Source of the DNA: Sambucus nigra
Taxonomy: Eukaryota; Streptophyta; Magnoliopsida; Dipsacales; Adoxaceae
Reading direction: 5' to 3'
Assembly: GCA_949130495.1 (NCBI GenBank)
Contig: OX422213.1
Location: forward strand, 205,151,660 to 205,215,659
DNA length: 64,000 bases
Shown here: piece by piece, positions 25,205 through 38,363 of the stretch
Numbering within the stretch: the first letter of the stretch is position 1
How the letters are laid out: every line of letters starts with the position of its first letter
Program-made: the position numbers and the translations under genes
The notes under the pieces: generated by a model
Told to the model about the DNA's origin: nothing
The model's input: only the letters and a program-made list of their open reading frames with translations
Database searches by the model: none

Positions 25205-26860
25205 GGCCCGTGCTTTTTATATTATATATATATATATATATATTAAACATCTAGGACGATGTTCTCTTTTGTTTGGGGGTGGGAAATTTATCAAAATCGT
25301 ACCTCTTTTGAAAACTTTTCAGAAACAAATAATTTTAAATGTTTTTTGTGTAGTTAAAAAATAAATTTTTATGACATGAATTGTTTATCATCCCTCCTTT
25401 AGAAATCTCGGAATACCTGTGTTCGACCCAAAAATTACACTTTTAACCTTAAATTAATTAATACATCTTAAAAAGCATATTTGCATTATGAATTTCTAAA
25501 CTCGACACTTTTACACTTTCACGTTACAATCAAAAGTTGAAGAGTAAATATATTCTCAAGAAAGTCTTAAAAGATCACTAGGGGAGACTTAAAACCCATG
25601 AGATTTGAGCTTTTCACCTTTTTGAGGGTTTTTTCATATCTCCAAGTCAGAAGTTGACTCAACTTTCTTTAGATACCGCACTTAGTCGTTGCATGGTCTC
25701 ATCATTTTTTTAAATTTTGGCTAAATCACTGAGAAGGACATTACTTTCGAGTTGTAAGAAACTTGTGTCTTGTAGTTTATCCCGAGCACTAAACCGATTT
25801 TGCCATAAACTTACCATTTTTACCCTTCACTCCACCTATTATCATTCCATGTGTTCCTTATCCATATATATCCCAGACACCATTTATATATCATTCCTCA
25901 TTATTACCATCATTTTTTTTATCAAAAGAGTGTTTGAAATTGTCAATGTAAATTGTCTTCATTTTTGTTATAAAAAGAAAAATGCATCGCAATAAAAAAG
26001 AAAAAAAAAGTAGAAAAAAAAAGTAGAAAAAAAAAGCAAAGAAGAAATAGAAAAAGAAAAAAAAATAGAAAAGAAGAAAAAAAAGCATGCGATCAAAAAT
26101 TCAAAACAACAAAGACATTAGTTATTCTTGTGTCACACTCATCTCAAAACACTTCCATCATATCATTCATCTTCTTTATTTTCCCCTCCTACCTTTTATA
26201 AACCACATTTTCACTCTTGGTAAGGTGTTCGAGCAAACGAGAAGTCTATATGGTGAATAACTCGACATTCCCAACATAGTGATTAGCATTCATTCATGAG
26301 ATAAAAAAAATTCATGTATCCGTCATTTTTGATAAAGTGTGTGAGATGTTTGAACTTGTTTACATTTACTCACCTCCTCACACACTAGAGAGATACACTT
26401 ACCCAATTCTCAGAGAGTTCGATTCAGAGACTTATATCCAGTGAGAATTGGAAGTCAAAGCTTTGATTCTATAAAGTTGATCTAAGAAGTACACTAATGA
26501 TACCTAAGATTGTTTCACACTAACACACGTTGAGTTTTAGGAAGGATCACACTTTTGGTATTAAGTAATTTTATATCTCATTTTTATAATTGAATACGGT
26601 GTTCCTTGACGCCCTTTTTAGTTGGGTCGTATAGTGTTTCACTGTCAAATAAGAGACTGCATTTTAATAAATTTTAAATTTTGTGGGTATATTCACTGCA
26701 AACCCTCACGAGACACCACTCGTCCTGTAGGGCAACCTATAGGTTTAACGGCTTGTTGCACATGCTAAGTGCAATCGCCAGTGCTTGCAAAAGTGGCACA
26801 CTTTTGGTTACTTATCTCTGTTTTCTCTCTATTTTTGCTCGAGGACTAGCAATGTTCTGT
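25205..26860 (+). other. 3' internal region of element B
   Basis: No gene is evident. At about 25271-25293 there is a polypurine-tract look-alike (TTTGTTTGGGGGTGGG, preceded by CTAGGACGATGTTCTC), closely resembling the true tract at 26853-26872 (CAATGTTCTG then TTTGGGGGTGGTG). A TA run lies at 25223-25243 and an A-rich AAAAAGTAGAAAAA block at about 25995-26080. Confidence 0.6.
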
Positions 26861-26872
26861 TTGGGGGTGGTG
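26860..26872 (+). other. Polypurine tract of element B
   Basis: TTTGGGGGTGGTG abuts the right LTR start at 26873, as required for plus-strand priming. Confidence 0.8.
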
Positions 26873-29131
26873 TGATAAGCACCCAAAAGTGTATAATTTA
26901 TGCCCCGAATAGATGCATTTTAGTCACTCATTTTTAATAAAATTGGCCTTATGTTCGTATTTTATCATTTCGCAGGTCAGCACGCAATCGCAGCATCAAA
27001 TAATTCTAAATTTGTATAATTGCGACACAATAGCGGTCAAAAGCATGCATCGAAGAAATCAAAAGAGACCGCGAAGTGAGAAGTCCCATTGAGCTTGTCC
27101 AGATGAGTTGTGATGTCCCGAATGTTGTCCCCGAACCAAATTGTAGCTTTACCCTACCCCAAACATGGCATAATCCTTCAACGAGCCCCGTGTGTGTTTA
27201 GTTTGTATTTTATATTATTTATATATTTTTATTTGAGTCATTTTTATTTTTATAGAATTTATTTTATTTTTTATTTTGAGTCGTTTTATTTTTAGGATTT
27301 ATTATAGATTTATTTAAAATTTTCTTGAATTTATTTTCTATTTTGCTATTTCTTTATTTTGATTTTAGTTTTTATTAGTTTTTAATTTTTAATTTTTATT
27401 TTATTAGGATTTTTTTTTATTTTATTATTATTATTTTTTAGTTTTTCTATTTCTTTTATATGAGTTTTTTTTTAGAGATTAGGATTTTATTTTTTAGTTG
27501 ATTTTATTTTTTTTTATTTTGTTAGTTTTATGTTTAGTTAGTAGGTTATTTTACTTTTTTTGGGGTACAAACTTTCACATACACACCATATACACCAAAT
27601 TAACATTACTCACCCACACCCTACTCCCATACACCACATCACACACAACTCCACCCCACTCCATCTTCTTCAACCCCGACACCTTCTCTCGCACCTCCAT
27701 AACCCAAAACCTCCATTACCAAACACTCATACCACAAAAAAATCATAAACCCACAACCCGAGATGCCTTAACCTCCTCACCCGGGTTGAGAACCTCTACC
27801 TTGCCCAAAGTTCAACCCGGTCTTCTCCATACCAGTCCGACCTCTTAAACCGAACTTCCATATACCCACCCTAACTGTCAAGCCATGAATTTAGGAACAA
27901 AATTGATAATCTCTTCCACGTAAATTATCCACGTGCTTTCATATATAAAAAAAAATCTTCTTTTACTTGGTTAGGAAAATCCCAACAAAATCACTCAACA
28001 CAAGCACCAACTTCGTGGCTGATAAAAAGGAAGAAGAAGCTCAAAAGAGAGAACTCTCACAGAATAGATAGAATAGGCACAAAAGGGAAATAAGAGAAAA
28101 GTTTTATGTATATTATGTACATAAAAAAATTCCAAAAGAATACAAAAAAAATAGTTTAGTGTTAGAATAAATTTTAGGTTTAGTTTTTATTTTTATTTTT
28201 GTAATCAAGTGCTGAAAATTGTGAAGAAATTGGATGAATGTCAAGGTGCATTTCAAGACATATTTGTAGAAAAATTTGCGTATCGTATTTCTTCCTCCTC
28301 TTTTCAATTTAAATCCTTCTTGACATATTATTGATTTTTATTTATGCACACGTGAGAATGTTTGGTTAAACACCCTATTCAAGGGGTGGAATGCAATGTG
28401 TAGGATATTATATCAATTAATTAATTTCATTAATTTGTATATTTCTAGGAAAATTTATTTTTAACTGTCACTAATTAATTTATGTAACGAGAGTTAGTAA
28501 ATTAATTTTACAAATTAATGTTTGAATTTAAGAATCGAACTAGAGATAAATTTTTTCAAAATTTGAATATTAATTATGTATTGAAATTTGAGAATCCATA
28601 CTGGTTTTATTAAATTGATCCTAGCGGGTGATTTTGTTGAAATAGTATAGTTCTTAATTTTTCATCGTGTGACATTTTTAAATTAGTTTTCTGAAAAAGA
28701 TATTATTAAATTTATAATTATAACGAGAGTTAGATTATCGCTTTAATATTATCTCAAAATATTTCAAATTAATAAATTGAGAAATTAAAATAATTAATAA
28801 TGCGCTGTAATTCCATCTCTTGATATTCTCACATTTTTCACACTCGATTGCACATTCCTTTTCATCATTTAGTCATTTCATAATTTTATCATTTATTAGT
28901 TAATTTTCCCTTGAAGTTGTTTTAAATAAAAAAAATTAAAAAATTAAAAAATATTTTTAGAAAAAAAATTGAATTGTAAGTTTTCGCAATAATTGTTTCA
29001 CCTTGGATGTTGGATTGATACCTATACTTACCGCAATACGAGTTGTTTTAGACAAGTTTTGTTTATAATTCAAGGGGTTTTGAGATTAGCTTTTGAAGAC
29101 AACGACAGACACGTAAAAAAGCCAGTTATCA
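26873..29131 (+). repeat. Right LTR of element B
   Basis: Begins TGATAAGCACCCAAAAGTG right after the polypurine tract and ends GCCAGTTATCA. The last ~75 bases (about 29055-29125) are not found in the left LTR, which goes from GAGTTGTGTTG straight to TTATCA, so this copy has gained an internal piece or the other has lost one. Confidence 0.85.
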
Positions 29132-29136
29132 ATGGG

Positions 29137-31726
29137 TCACTTCATTTGTGTTTGGACTACAGGGAGCTGAACAAAGTCAAGATACAGAATACGTATTCAT
29201 TGGCTCGAATCGATGACTTATTCGACCAGTTGAAAGGAATAACGTACTTCTCTTAGATAGACCTAAGATCCGGGTATCATCAGTTACGCGTCAGGGAGGA
29301 AGACGTTCCTATGACCGCATTCCTACTGCAGTATGGATTGTATGAGTTCAGGATGATGCCATTTGGGCTGACTAATGCACCAATAATGTTCATGGATCTC
29401 ATGAACAGGGTGTTCAGGGATTTTCTAAGCCAGTTTGTGATTGTATTCATAAACAATATTCTGTTGTATTCTTCGACAGAGGGAAAGCACGCAGAGCATC
29501 TACGTATAGTTTAACAGACATTATGGGACCATCAACTTTACGCCAAGTTCAAAAAGTGTGGATTCTGGATGAGGGAGGTACGATTTTTGGTTCATGCTAT
29601 ATCAAATAGAGAGATTTTTATGGATCTTGGTTAGGTATCAGCAGTGAGGTAGTAGAGACAACCCACGACAACGACGGAGGTACAGAGCTTTTTGGGATTA
29701 CCGGGTATTATCGCCGCATCATAAAGGGCTTCTCTAAGATTGTGAGTTCGTTGACTAATCTAACTCGTAAGGGGGTACCATTCATTTGGGATAACTTTTT
29801 TCAGTTATCTTTCAACGAGCTAGAGGAAAATTGACTTTAGTGGCCCATGCACGCACTGCCTAGGGGAGGAGTGGAGTAAAGTGTTTTAACAAATGCGTCC
29901 CGATAGGGACTTGGGGGTGTATTGTAGCATGAGGATAGGGCTATAACTTATGCATCTCGTAAGATTGAGCCCCACAAGAGGAATTACCCCACATATGAGT
30001 TAGTTGCGGTTGTGTTTTCCTTGAAGATTTGGAGACACTATCTTTTGGGTCAGCGGTTCATCTTATTCACGGACCATAAGTCACTTCAATATATGTTCAT
30101 TCAAAAAGATCTTAATATGAGATAGCGGATATGGTTAGAGTTCGTGAAGGATTACCAGTTTCATATTCAGTATCATCCTGGGAAGGATTATGTAGTGGCA
30201 GATGCGTTGAGACGAGGACCTATGGGGGAGATAGCGTAGGTTTGGAAGGCTAAGTAAGAGGAGATTCACCATGATGACGAGGTCGCAAGAGCATGTATGA
30301 CAGTATTGGCTATCACTCCCGAGATCATTATGCGGGGGGTGAAAGAACATGCTGAGGATCAGTTTTGTCAGGATAAAGTGCACCAGTTATTGGCAGATGG
30401 GGCGGAGTTCTGCCCGATCAATTTTAAGGGACCAAGTCTCATGGGTTGAGGTTTGTGGTACATCCTGATAGGGATAAGATGTACCAGGATATGTATAGTC
30501 CATACTGGCAGTCGGGGATGAAGCAAGACATAGCGAAGTTTGTCTCGAAATGCACTATATGCCAGTTAGTGAAGATAGACCACCAAAGATCGACAAGGAT
30601 GTCACAGTCATGGAGGTTTTCAATCTGGAAATGGGATAGCGTCTCTATGGATTTGATTACTGGGTTACCGACGTCACATAGGGGTCATGATTCCATCTCG
30701 GTTATCGTGGATCACTTAATTAAGGTGGACCACTTCCTTCCAGTTCGTACGAATTTTGAAATGAGATAGTATGCCTAGTTGTTTATTACCGAGATAGTGA
30801 AATTACATGGGGTATCGATTAATATCGTGTCCGATAGGGATAAGATTTTTGTATCCCATTTTTTATAAAGCTTTCAGGAAGTGATGGGCACGGATTTATG
30901 ATTGAGTATGACGTATCATCCACAAACAGATGGACAAACTGAGCGATGTTAGAGGACATGCTCAGGATGTGTATACTCGATTTTGGGGGAGGTTGGGAGC
31001 AGTACCTTCTACTAGTGGAGTTCTCTTATAATAATTCCTAATAGTTCACTATCGGCATGGAACCTTTTGAGGCACCTTATGGACGACCTTTTCGTTCACC
31101 CACTTGTTGGTTAAAGATGGGGGACAACAAGCTATTGGTACCGGAGATAATTCAGGACACCACTGCTAAGATTGAGTTCATTCGGGTATGTATACGGATA
31201 GCTCAGTATAGGTAGAAAAGTTATGTCAATGCCGACAGGAGACACATAGAATTAGAGATTTGGGACCTAGTCTTGGTACGCGTGTCTCCCATAAAGGGAG
31301 TCATGAGGTTCGAGAAGAAAGGGAAGCTAGAGCTGAGGTATATAGGGTGTTTCCCGTGTCATTGAGAGAGTGGGGTCAGTTGTTATAGATTGGGTTTATC
31401 GAAGCATTTATAGAGGATTCATGATGTGTTTCACGTATCTTTACTGAAGAGATATCAAAGGAGTGAGAGGGATTTTTGTCACATTCCACTGGAGGAGATT
31501 GATTTGTAGCCATATATCTCGTACGAAGAGAGACCGATTGCTATTCTTAATCGTAGTGAGCGTAAGTTGCGATCTAAGGCGGTGTCCCTGGGTCGATTGC
31601 AGCAAGGACACCATAATGTAGATGAGTCAACATAGGAGCAAGAGGATGATATGCGAGAGCAGTATCCAAATCTTTTTATCGAGCTACATCTAAATTTCGA
31701 CGACGAAATTCCTTTACAAGGGGGAA
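29137..31726 (+). pseudogene. RT-RNase H-integrase-tail of element A, broken
   Basis: The RT domain resumes after element B with [14 protein letters not shown]. Motifs DLRSGYHQ and MPFGLTNAP are clear. The catalytic box reads FINNILLYS, where FIDDILLYS is expected, so both metal-binding aspartates are lost. RNase H is heavily decayed. The integrase is visible at about 30446-30960 (CTICQ, SMDLITGLP, YHPQTDGQTE). The last part (about 31440-31726) matches the Tekay-type tail, with ISYEERPIAIL, STWEQEDDMREQYPNLF and FDDEIP. Multiple stops and shifts throughout. Confidence 0.85.
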
Positions 31727-31729
31727 ATA
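31716..31729 (+). other. Polypurine tract of element A
   Basis: ACAAGGGGGAAATA immediately precedes the right LTR start TGTAACACCCC at 31730, where plus-strand priming is expected. Confidence 0.75.
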
Positions 31730-33270
31730 TGTAACACCCCATATTTTTGAGTAATTAATTTTTGCATTTTAATTCCACGTGGGTTTACTTATTTAATAAA
31801 TATTAATTAGTGAGGATAAAATTGATATTTATGTGGAAATAAAAATTTACTAAGTGTGATTAAGTAAATTAATTTTGGTAAAGTGATAGTACGTCATAGT
31901 GGGTAATAACAATGGGAATCGACAATATCTCAATGGGGACATACAGATAGGTTATTTTTAGGTTGAGATAGAATATTGATGTTTGGTGACTCGAACGGGG
32001 ATTTTGAGTGCACGGTTGATCCTAAATGGGTCAAATAGTCGAAATCAAGTACTCGATAGTAGAGATTGATTACCGGGAGCTTTTTAGACTAGTCGGGACC
32101 CATTAGGGGGGCATTTAAGTCAATTTTTTTGGAGATTAACCTAATTACGGGATTAAGAGATTTAAATGGGAGATTAGGGTTAGCCACTTTGCACACTCTA
32201 AATCTTTGGGACTCTTTTGGGGAGAAAAGAAGGAGGAAGAACAAAAGGAAGGGTATAAAAAGACGATCTTTGGCTAGGTTCAACAAGAAGGAGACTAAGA
32301 TTCAACCACCATTCAAGACAAGTGTATAACTTTCTTATTGATTTTGTGTTTGTTTATATTCATATAAAAATTGGTAGAGTAATAACTAATTTTGGGATGG
32401 TGATTCAACATGTAAAACGGGATTTTGGAAAATAATTACATACGGTTTATGTGATAATTCAAATTTTGATTTTTGTAAGAGTAAATCTTGATTTGAGTGA
32501 AATTAATCTTGCTTGCTGTGAAATATAATACTTATTATTGTTTAAATTGCGTGAAAAATCATTTGGAAAGAATCTAATCAGAGAAGTAATTGAAAGATGA
32601 AGAAATCTGGAATATGGGACAAAATTCTTGAATATGTTGAATTGATGAAATCGAGATGATGATTATCAAATTTTTTAGTATTAAGACGGATTTAGATTAA
32701 GTTTTATGTATAAGATTCCTTGGAAGACTAAAAATATCGTTGGAGTTGTTAAAGGTTTAAAATTGAATGTTGGGAGATTAGAAAACCCATCACTTTATTT
32801 CAAGAACTGGGCTTCTTCCAATAATCGAATTGGATTCGGTCTCATAGGCGTATCGATTTGGCTAGGATCCCTAATCGATTCAGACCTACTGTGAGGAAAA
32901 GTCAGGTCTTTTAATGTAATTCTAGGGGATTTTAATGAACCCAAAATTCTAAAAAGGTCCTTAGGGTGTTGTAGGATTTCTAAAAATATTATAAATGGTT
33001 GTTTGAACTTGGGTAAGGGAGAGTAGACTCAAAGTTTGGTTACGAGTGTTTAAGAGGGGTTACCCTCGGAAAATAAGTTACGAATCAGGATTGAAAATTT
33101 TGGGAAATATTATTATTTATTACGGGTTTGTTGGGAAAGTCTGGGTATGTCAAAAAGGTTATGTAACGATGATTAATTTAATTAGTGTATAATTAAATGT
33201 TTAAGAGTTGTGGTTAGACTCATGACTTATAAGCTAGTGTTTCGGGTGTTAGGCACCGGTTAGTTGAACT

Positions 33271-33336
<66 letters not shown>

Positions 33337-34633
33337 TTAACATATATGTATACAAGTATTAATATCTTTGTGCACGATATTTACATGAAACATACCCATC
33401 CTAACATATATGCTATCGGTGGAGGTTGCGCGCCGTGAGAGGTCACTATGGAGAATCTCAACATAGGTAGTACTGTTCCCCTGGGTCATAGGTTTATGCA
33501 TGACCACACTGTGTACGGTTGGAGTCCCATAGAATAATGTGGTATGGTTATGATTGAGGACTCAAGGCATTGTCCCCCTCCGATTTTTGTTACGCTTTTG
33601 GGTTCGGTGGTGAGATCCCGATCCGGTTGTGGTAGACTCCCAGGAGCTTGATATCATGCTAGTGATTTCGCATCCAGCAAGGTGAAGCTCAGAGTAATAG
33701 CAGTTATTTACATATAATGAGATATATATGTGTTTATATGCATTTTACGTGTTACAATTAGACGTATATAAAGGGGTAGACAATTATATACAGATATAAG
33801 ACATAAATAGTGAATATTACCAATAACCAGAATAGGGTTATGAGAATGAATAATAATGAGATAATGAATTATGCGAAGAAGTAAGATATTATCAATCAGT
33901 GACATGTAATACTCGAGGTAGGGTAATGCGTTACGAATTCGGGACGAGACTAGTTAGGCGGGGTATCATAATTAGGTGGGTTAAGAGCATACGCTAGCTG
34001 CATTCATTAGATGATGAGTGAGGATTATCTCATGTTAGTATGATAACACTTTTAAATATAAATATTTCCTTACATTTTCAATAAATGCATCTTATACACT
34101 TGTTAAATATTTTTCAAAGGTTTTGGGCTCTAACCAGTATCAAATAGTTTAAAAAACTTTTAGGTGTCTAGTCATAAGGATGTCAAGGACTGTAGGTGAT
34201 GTGGAGGCTTGACGAATTCGGAGTAGTCTCTTTATTTATTGCAATCTAGATTAGGTTCTCTACTTTCGTAGACAGTTGGGCATGTTGCTCGTTTATTTCA
34301 GACTTATGTATTTCCATTTATTTTAGACAGTTGGTTTGGATGTAGTGGGTTTTTTATTCAATGGTTTATTCGGAGACTTTATTTATTGTTCTCATCTTTA
34401 GACATTATATTATGGTCTCATTTATTATGATTACTGCGCATGGAATTATGACTGATTTGGTTAATGTTATTGTATGTTAATGAAGGATAAAATTGACACT
34501 GCTTGTTAAATTAATTAGGTGGTTAGTAATTAAACATGTTTCGACAGTGGTGCTAAGAATGAGCCATATGAGACTACCTTTGTATTTTGGGAGAGGGCTG
34601 GGCACCCATTATTTTAATAAATAGGGTGTGCCA
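31730..34633 (+). repeat. Right LTR of element A
   Basis: Starts TGTAACACCCCATATTTTT and aligns with the left LTR from 31850 on; ends at about 34633 as GGGTGTGCCA, a mutated form of GTGTCACA. About 2.9 kb, typical of the long LTRs of this clade. Confidence 0.85.
33273..33332. repeat. (AT)n microsatellite in right LTR of A
   Basis: About 30 AT units, aligned with the shorter run at 14201-14234. Confidence 0.95.
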
Positions 34634-34925
34634 ATAAATGAGTTTGCACATTCTAAATCACTATATAATTATATATCAACGTAGTTATATATGTGTGTAT
34701 TGTGTAGAGAGAAATAGACCTTGTATTGGTAATGGTATGTTGAATTTATGGGGGAGGATTTCGTCGGAGAAGGATGGTGGGTGGATGGGGTGGGATTCAC
34801 CGGAGTAGGAGATACCGATGGTGGAGTGTGAAAATATTATTTATTAGGTAAATGTTTTTTTTGTTTGAACAATGATTTGAGGATAAACTAACATCCCCCC
34901 TCCCCCAATAATATAATCTTCATAT

Positions 34926-35061
34926 AATTTAACAGCCTGTAGTGACAGACGGGTCAAGTTAAATCTCTTTATTTTGTTTAGTGGTTGATTTGACACTGAA
35001 TAGAGTTTGGGGGTCATTTTGAAACAATACGAATAGTTTAATGTCCAAATGAGTAATTTAC
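34926..35061 (-). repeat. Right arm of the split palindromic MITE-like repeat
   Basis: Reverse complement of 12580-12718, with roughly three quarters of positions matching by eye over about 135 bases. Sequence between A's right LTR end (34633) and this arm (34634-34925) would be the interior of the split element; it includes a GGTGGGTGGATGGGGTGGG-rich stretch and no gene. Confidence 0.6.
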
Positions 35062-35640
35062 CATAAAAATAATAATTATATACGTATATTCAGTTAATAG
35101 CCAAAAAAATTATATTGGCTTAAGATTTCAACTCTACCCTCGTGTGCTACTAGAAGGTTTGGCTTTGCTGCAGCGAAGGGCGATTTGTGAAGCACAGTTC
35201 TTTTAAAAAAAAATATGAGTTTACTTTGGGAGCTGAGCTGGCAACCACCAAAAGGGTCGGGTTCACTGACACAAAATGACCAAAATTTGCAAAAAATGGT
35301 ATTTCTCTTATAAGTTCTCATTTGTATTAGTATAAAATTATAATGGTTTTACACCAAGTTAGAGAAAATATTCATCATCTAATGCTCTTGTATGCATACT
35401 GTGGGAATAATGAGGATTGAGAGAGTCATAACCCTTGTTGATTTATCAAATAATGAACGATATCATCAGATTGTTGAACGACATACATCTTGTTTTGTGT
35501 TTATTGGTGTATTTTATTTCTCTTTACTTTAACATTACTTTGCATTTAGATTGTATTTCTCTTGAAACTTCTTTAGGTCATTCTTCTTCTTGGATCTTGG
35601 CGTGAATGAATCACTTGATTGAATAAGTAACCGCACAAAA
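35062..35640. other. Unassigned sequence before the copia remnant
   Basis: No gene found. The 3' part may be the decayed 5' LTR of the copia remnant, because a primer-site-like sequence follows at 35648, but I could not define LTR ends. Confidence 0.4.
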
Positions 35641-37450
35641 AATTTGTGTCAGAGTCAGGTTTGTAGGGTTTTTTCTTTGTGTGCTACCAAGGTGTTTAAT
35701 AAAATTCCTAAGTAGGAATTTGGTATTGGCCAGGTTATTTCTTGAAGAGAACTTGTCTTTTAGGAAATTGGAGAATGACTACATCTAAGATTGGAAATTA
35801 TCAACGGTGAAGTTTGACTTGGATAAGTTTGGTGGTAAAACCATTAAATATGGCATATAACAATGCCTAATGAGATATGTCTCAACCCAACAAGGTTTGC
35901 ATAAGGCATTGAAGGATATTATGTCTAAACCAAAAGATATGTCAAAAGATGATTGGAAGAAAAATGACTTGAAAGAATGTAGAAAAATGTTATATATTTT
36001 GTGGTGAAGTGGGAATCAACATAGAAAATAATAAAGAAGATGGAGTACAAATATATGACAATGATCATAGAGAATCGTTTTGAACTCAAGAAGAAATTAT
36101 TTCGATTTGATTATATTTAAGTTACGTGGATGTTTGAACATCTCAATGAGTTTGATCAAATTATTTTTTATATATTAGGCTTAGATAGTGATATTAGTGA
36201 TGAAGATAAACTTTTGATACTTCCAAAATGAATTTTGGATTCATATAAACAATTGAGCAACAAATTGCTATAAGGAAAGGATGAAGTGAAGTTTGATGAT
36301 GTATCTTTCGCATTGTTAGGAAGTGAGAGCTAAAATAAGGAGACAAGTGATTCTTAGTTTGATTTTTTGGTTGCGTGGGGTAGGACCAAAGATAAGTCAA
36401 TATGGAATAGATATCTCTAGGTCTAAATCTCGAACCAAGTTCTTGGAAAATGTTTTGTGTTATAAGTGCAAGAACAATGGACACTTCAAGAAGGATTTTC
36501 ATAAAATAAAGACAAGAGACGATGAGAGAACGGTGACTTAGTTCGCCATTTTTTTTGCTTTAGAGGATGATGAATTTGGGAGCACATTGATAATTTATTC
36601 AAGGGAAATATATTTAAACGAGTAGATTGTCGAGTAAGGATAATCTTATCACATGTTCCCAATTTGCGATTTGTTCTATACTTTTACGGGGGTAAATGGA
36701 GGTAATTCTTTATGGGTAATGACCATATTTTTTTGGCGGAGGGGTATCAGCACTATCAAATTGAATATATATATGATGGAATAACTCGCACTCTTATGAA
36801 TGTTTGTTATATTCAAAATTTGAGAAATAATTTGATTTTTTTGAGTACTTTAGATTTCAACGAGTGAAAGAATGTACTCGAGAGTGGAACAATAAAGGTT
36901 GTCTTAGGTGCATTAGTGGTGATGAGAGTAAATAAATAGGATAACCTCTATTTTCTTTTAGGCAGTATAATAGCATGTCATGCCATGATTTTGTTGAGAA
37001 AGAAGAGGTAAGTTCGAATTCCAATAGGCTTTGGCATATACGTTTGGTACATGTCGGGGAGAAGGTTATGACATTATTGTGTGAGCAAGGATTGATAAAG
37101 GGTGCAAATAGTTGCATGATGGGATTTTTTTAGAATTGGGTGCTTGATAAGGAAACTAAGTTCTAGTTTGGCATGAATCATCATTGCTCAAATGACAAAC
37201 TTGATTGCATTCATAGATGTCTGGGGCCATTATAAAACACCAAATTTAGGAGGTAGTCAAAATTTTGTGATGTTCATTTATTAGTACTCTTGACGAACTT
37301 GGGATTTACCATGAAACACAAGGACGAGGTTTTTAATCTATTTATTAAATGGAAAAAGAGGGCGGACAATCATAATAATAGGAAATTCAAGGTGCTTAGG
37401 TCGGATAACAAAGGTGAGTACCGATATGATTCATACTTGAAGTATTATTA
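35640..37450 (+). mobile_element. Ty1/copia remnant: gag, zinc knuckle, gag-pre-integrase, integrase start
   Basis: TGTCAGAGTCAGGTTTG at about 35648 resembles the initiator-Met primer site plus the bases that usually follow. From about 35809 the translation matches copia gag (KFDLDKFGGK, QQGLHKALKDIMSKPKDM). A degenerate knuckle CYKCKNNGHFKKD (last Cys to Asp) lies at about 36460-36500. From about 36960 come the gag-pre-integrase and integrase signatures LWHIRLVHVGEKVM, KLDCIHRCLGP and LRSDNKGEYRYDSYLKYY. Stops and shifts are frequent. RT is not seen downstream on this strand. Confidence 0.78.
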
Positions 37451-38358
37451 GGATGATAATATTTAACCTACTTGGATATTTTATGGTACTGTATATGGTG
37501 GTAGATAGTTTGTATAAAGGACCTAACCTACTTGGATATTGTATGGTATTGAGATTATACGAATTGGTATTAGCCTTGGTATATTATTATCAGTGATGAT
37601 ATTATAATGTAATGCAAGTTAGGGGTTAAGTAGGATACATGAGTAGTCTCTGGACTTGGGATATTTACGTTGTTATATATTCCTAAAGTAGTATGGTCAC
37701 ATATGGCTAAGATCCCTTAGATAGAGGCGAGGTGAGATACACTGGGAGTGAGTGTCGGTGGGTATGACATGAAATGTAAATGAGTCGCATTTAATAACAT
37801 TTCAAGTTAAAATTTTATTTTTATTGTAAATGTTGGGTCTGACACGCATTTCATAAAAGTAATATTTAGGAATTCGATAATGGTAGGAGCAAGGATGACC
37901 AAATAGATTATAGAATTATCCTTAAACATTTATTAGAGTAGGATATGTAGAGTTATATCTCATTGTATTTCCTTTGAAATTATACTTTTTATACCATGTT
38001 ATTAATGTATGGGCCCGTGGGGGTTCTAGATGTGTTCCTCATTTGTTGGACTTTTATTGTAGATATTTATTTTATCTAGTTATCCAAATGTGTTCAGATT
38101 TACCTCATCATCACGTTTTATATTGTTTATTATAAAGATTGTGATCTTATCACTCATTTATTCATGCTTATAATGATATTAATTATATGATACTTCTTAT
38201 TCTAGGCATATAAGGGTGGTCACTTTATACGTGGAAAATTGGGGGTACTACACTCATGCTCCACCTTCTAAGATAAACACATGTCATGGGATTGACTTTA
38301 TGGAATAATTACCTAAGGAATTAGAGCATGAGTATCCACGGGCTAATAGATAATCTTA
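37451..38358. other. Unassigned AT-rich sequence
   Basis: No gene. A short imperfect repeat CCTACTTGGATATT-TATGGTA occurs at about 37470 and 37528. It may be decayed copia sequence. Confidence 0.4.
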
Positions 38359-38363
38359 TTGGT

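Larger units (their letters stand above)
17773..29131 (+). mobile_element. Element B: large non-autonomous LTR retrotransposon (LARD-like), TSD ATGGG
   Basis: Two 2.2 kb direct LTRs flank a 6.9 kb interior without recognisable gag, protease, RT or integrase. ATGGG is present on both sides (17768-17772 and 29132-29136), and removing the element restores the RT reading of A across the junction (VKNIDG then SLHLCLDY). A tRNA-Asp-type primer site and a polypurine tract TTTGGGGGTGGTG are in place, so it could be copied in trans. The LTR start (TGATAAGCACCC...) and TTTGGGGGTG tract recall Athila/Tat relatives. The interior carries a long ORF region and a solo LTR. Confidence 0.88.
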
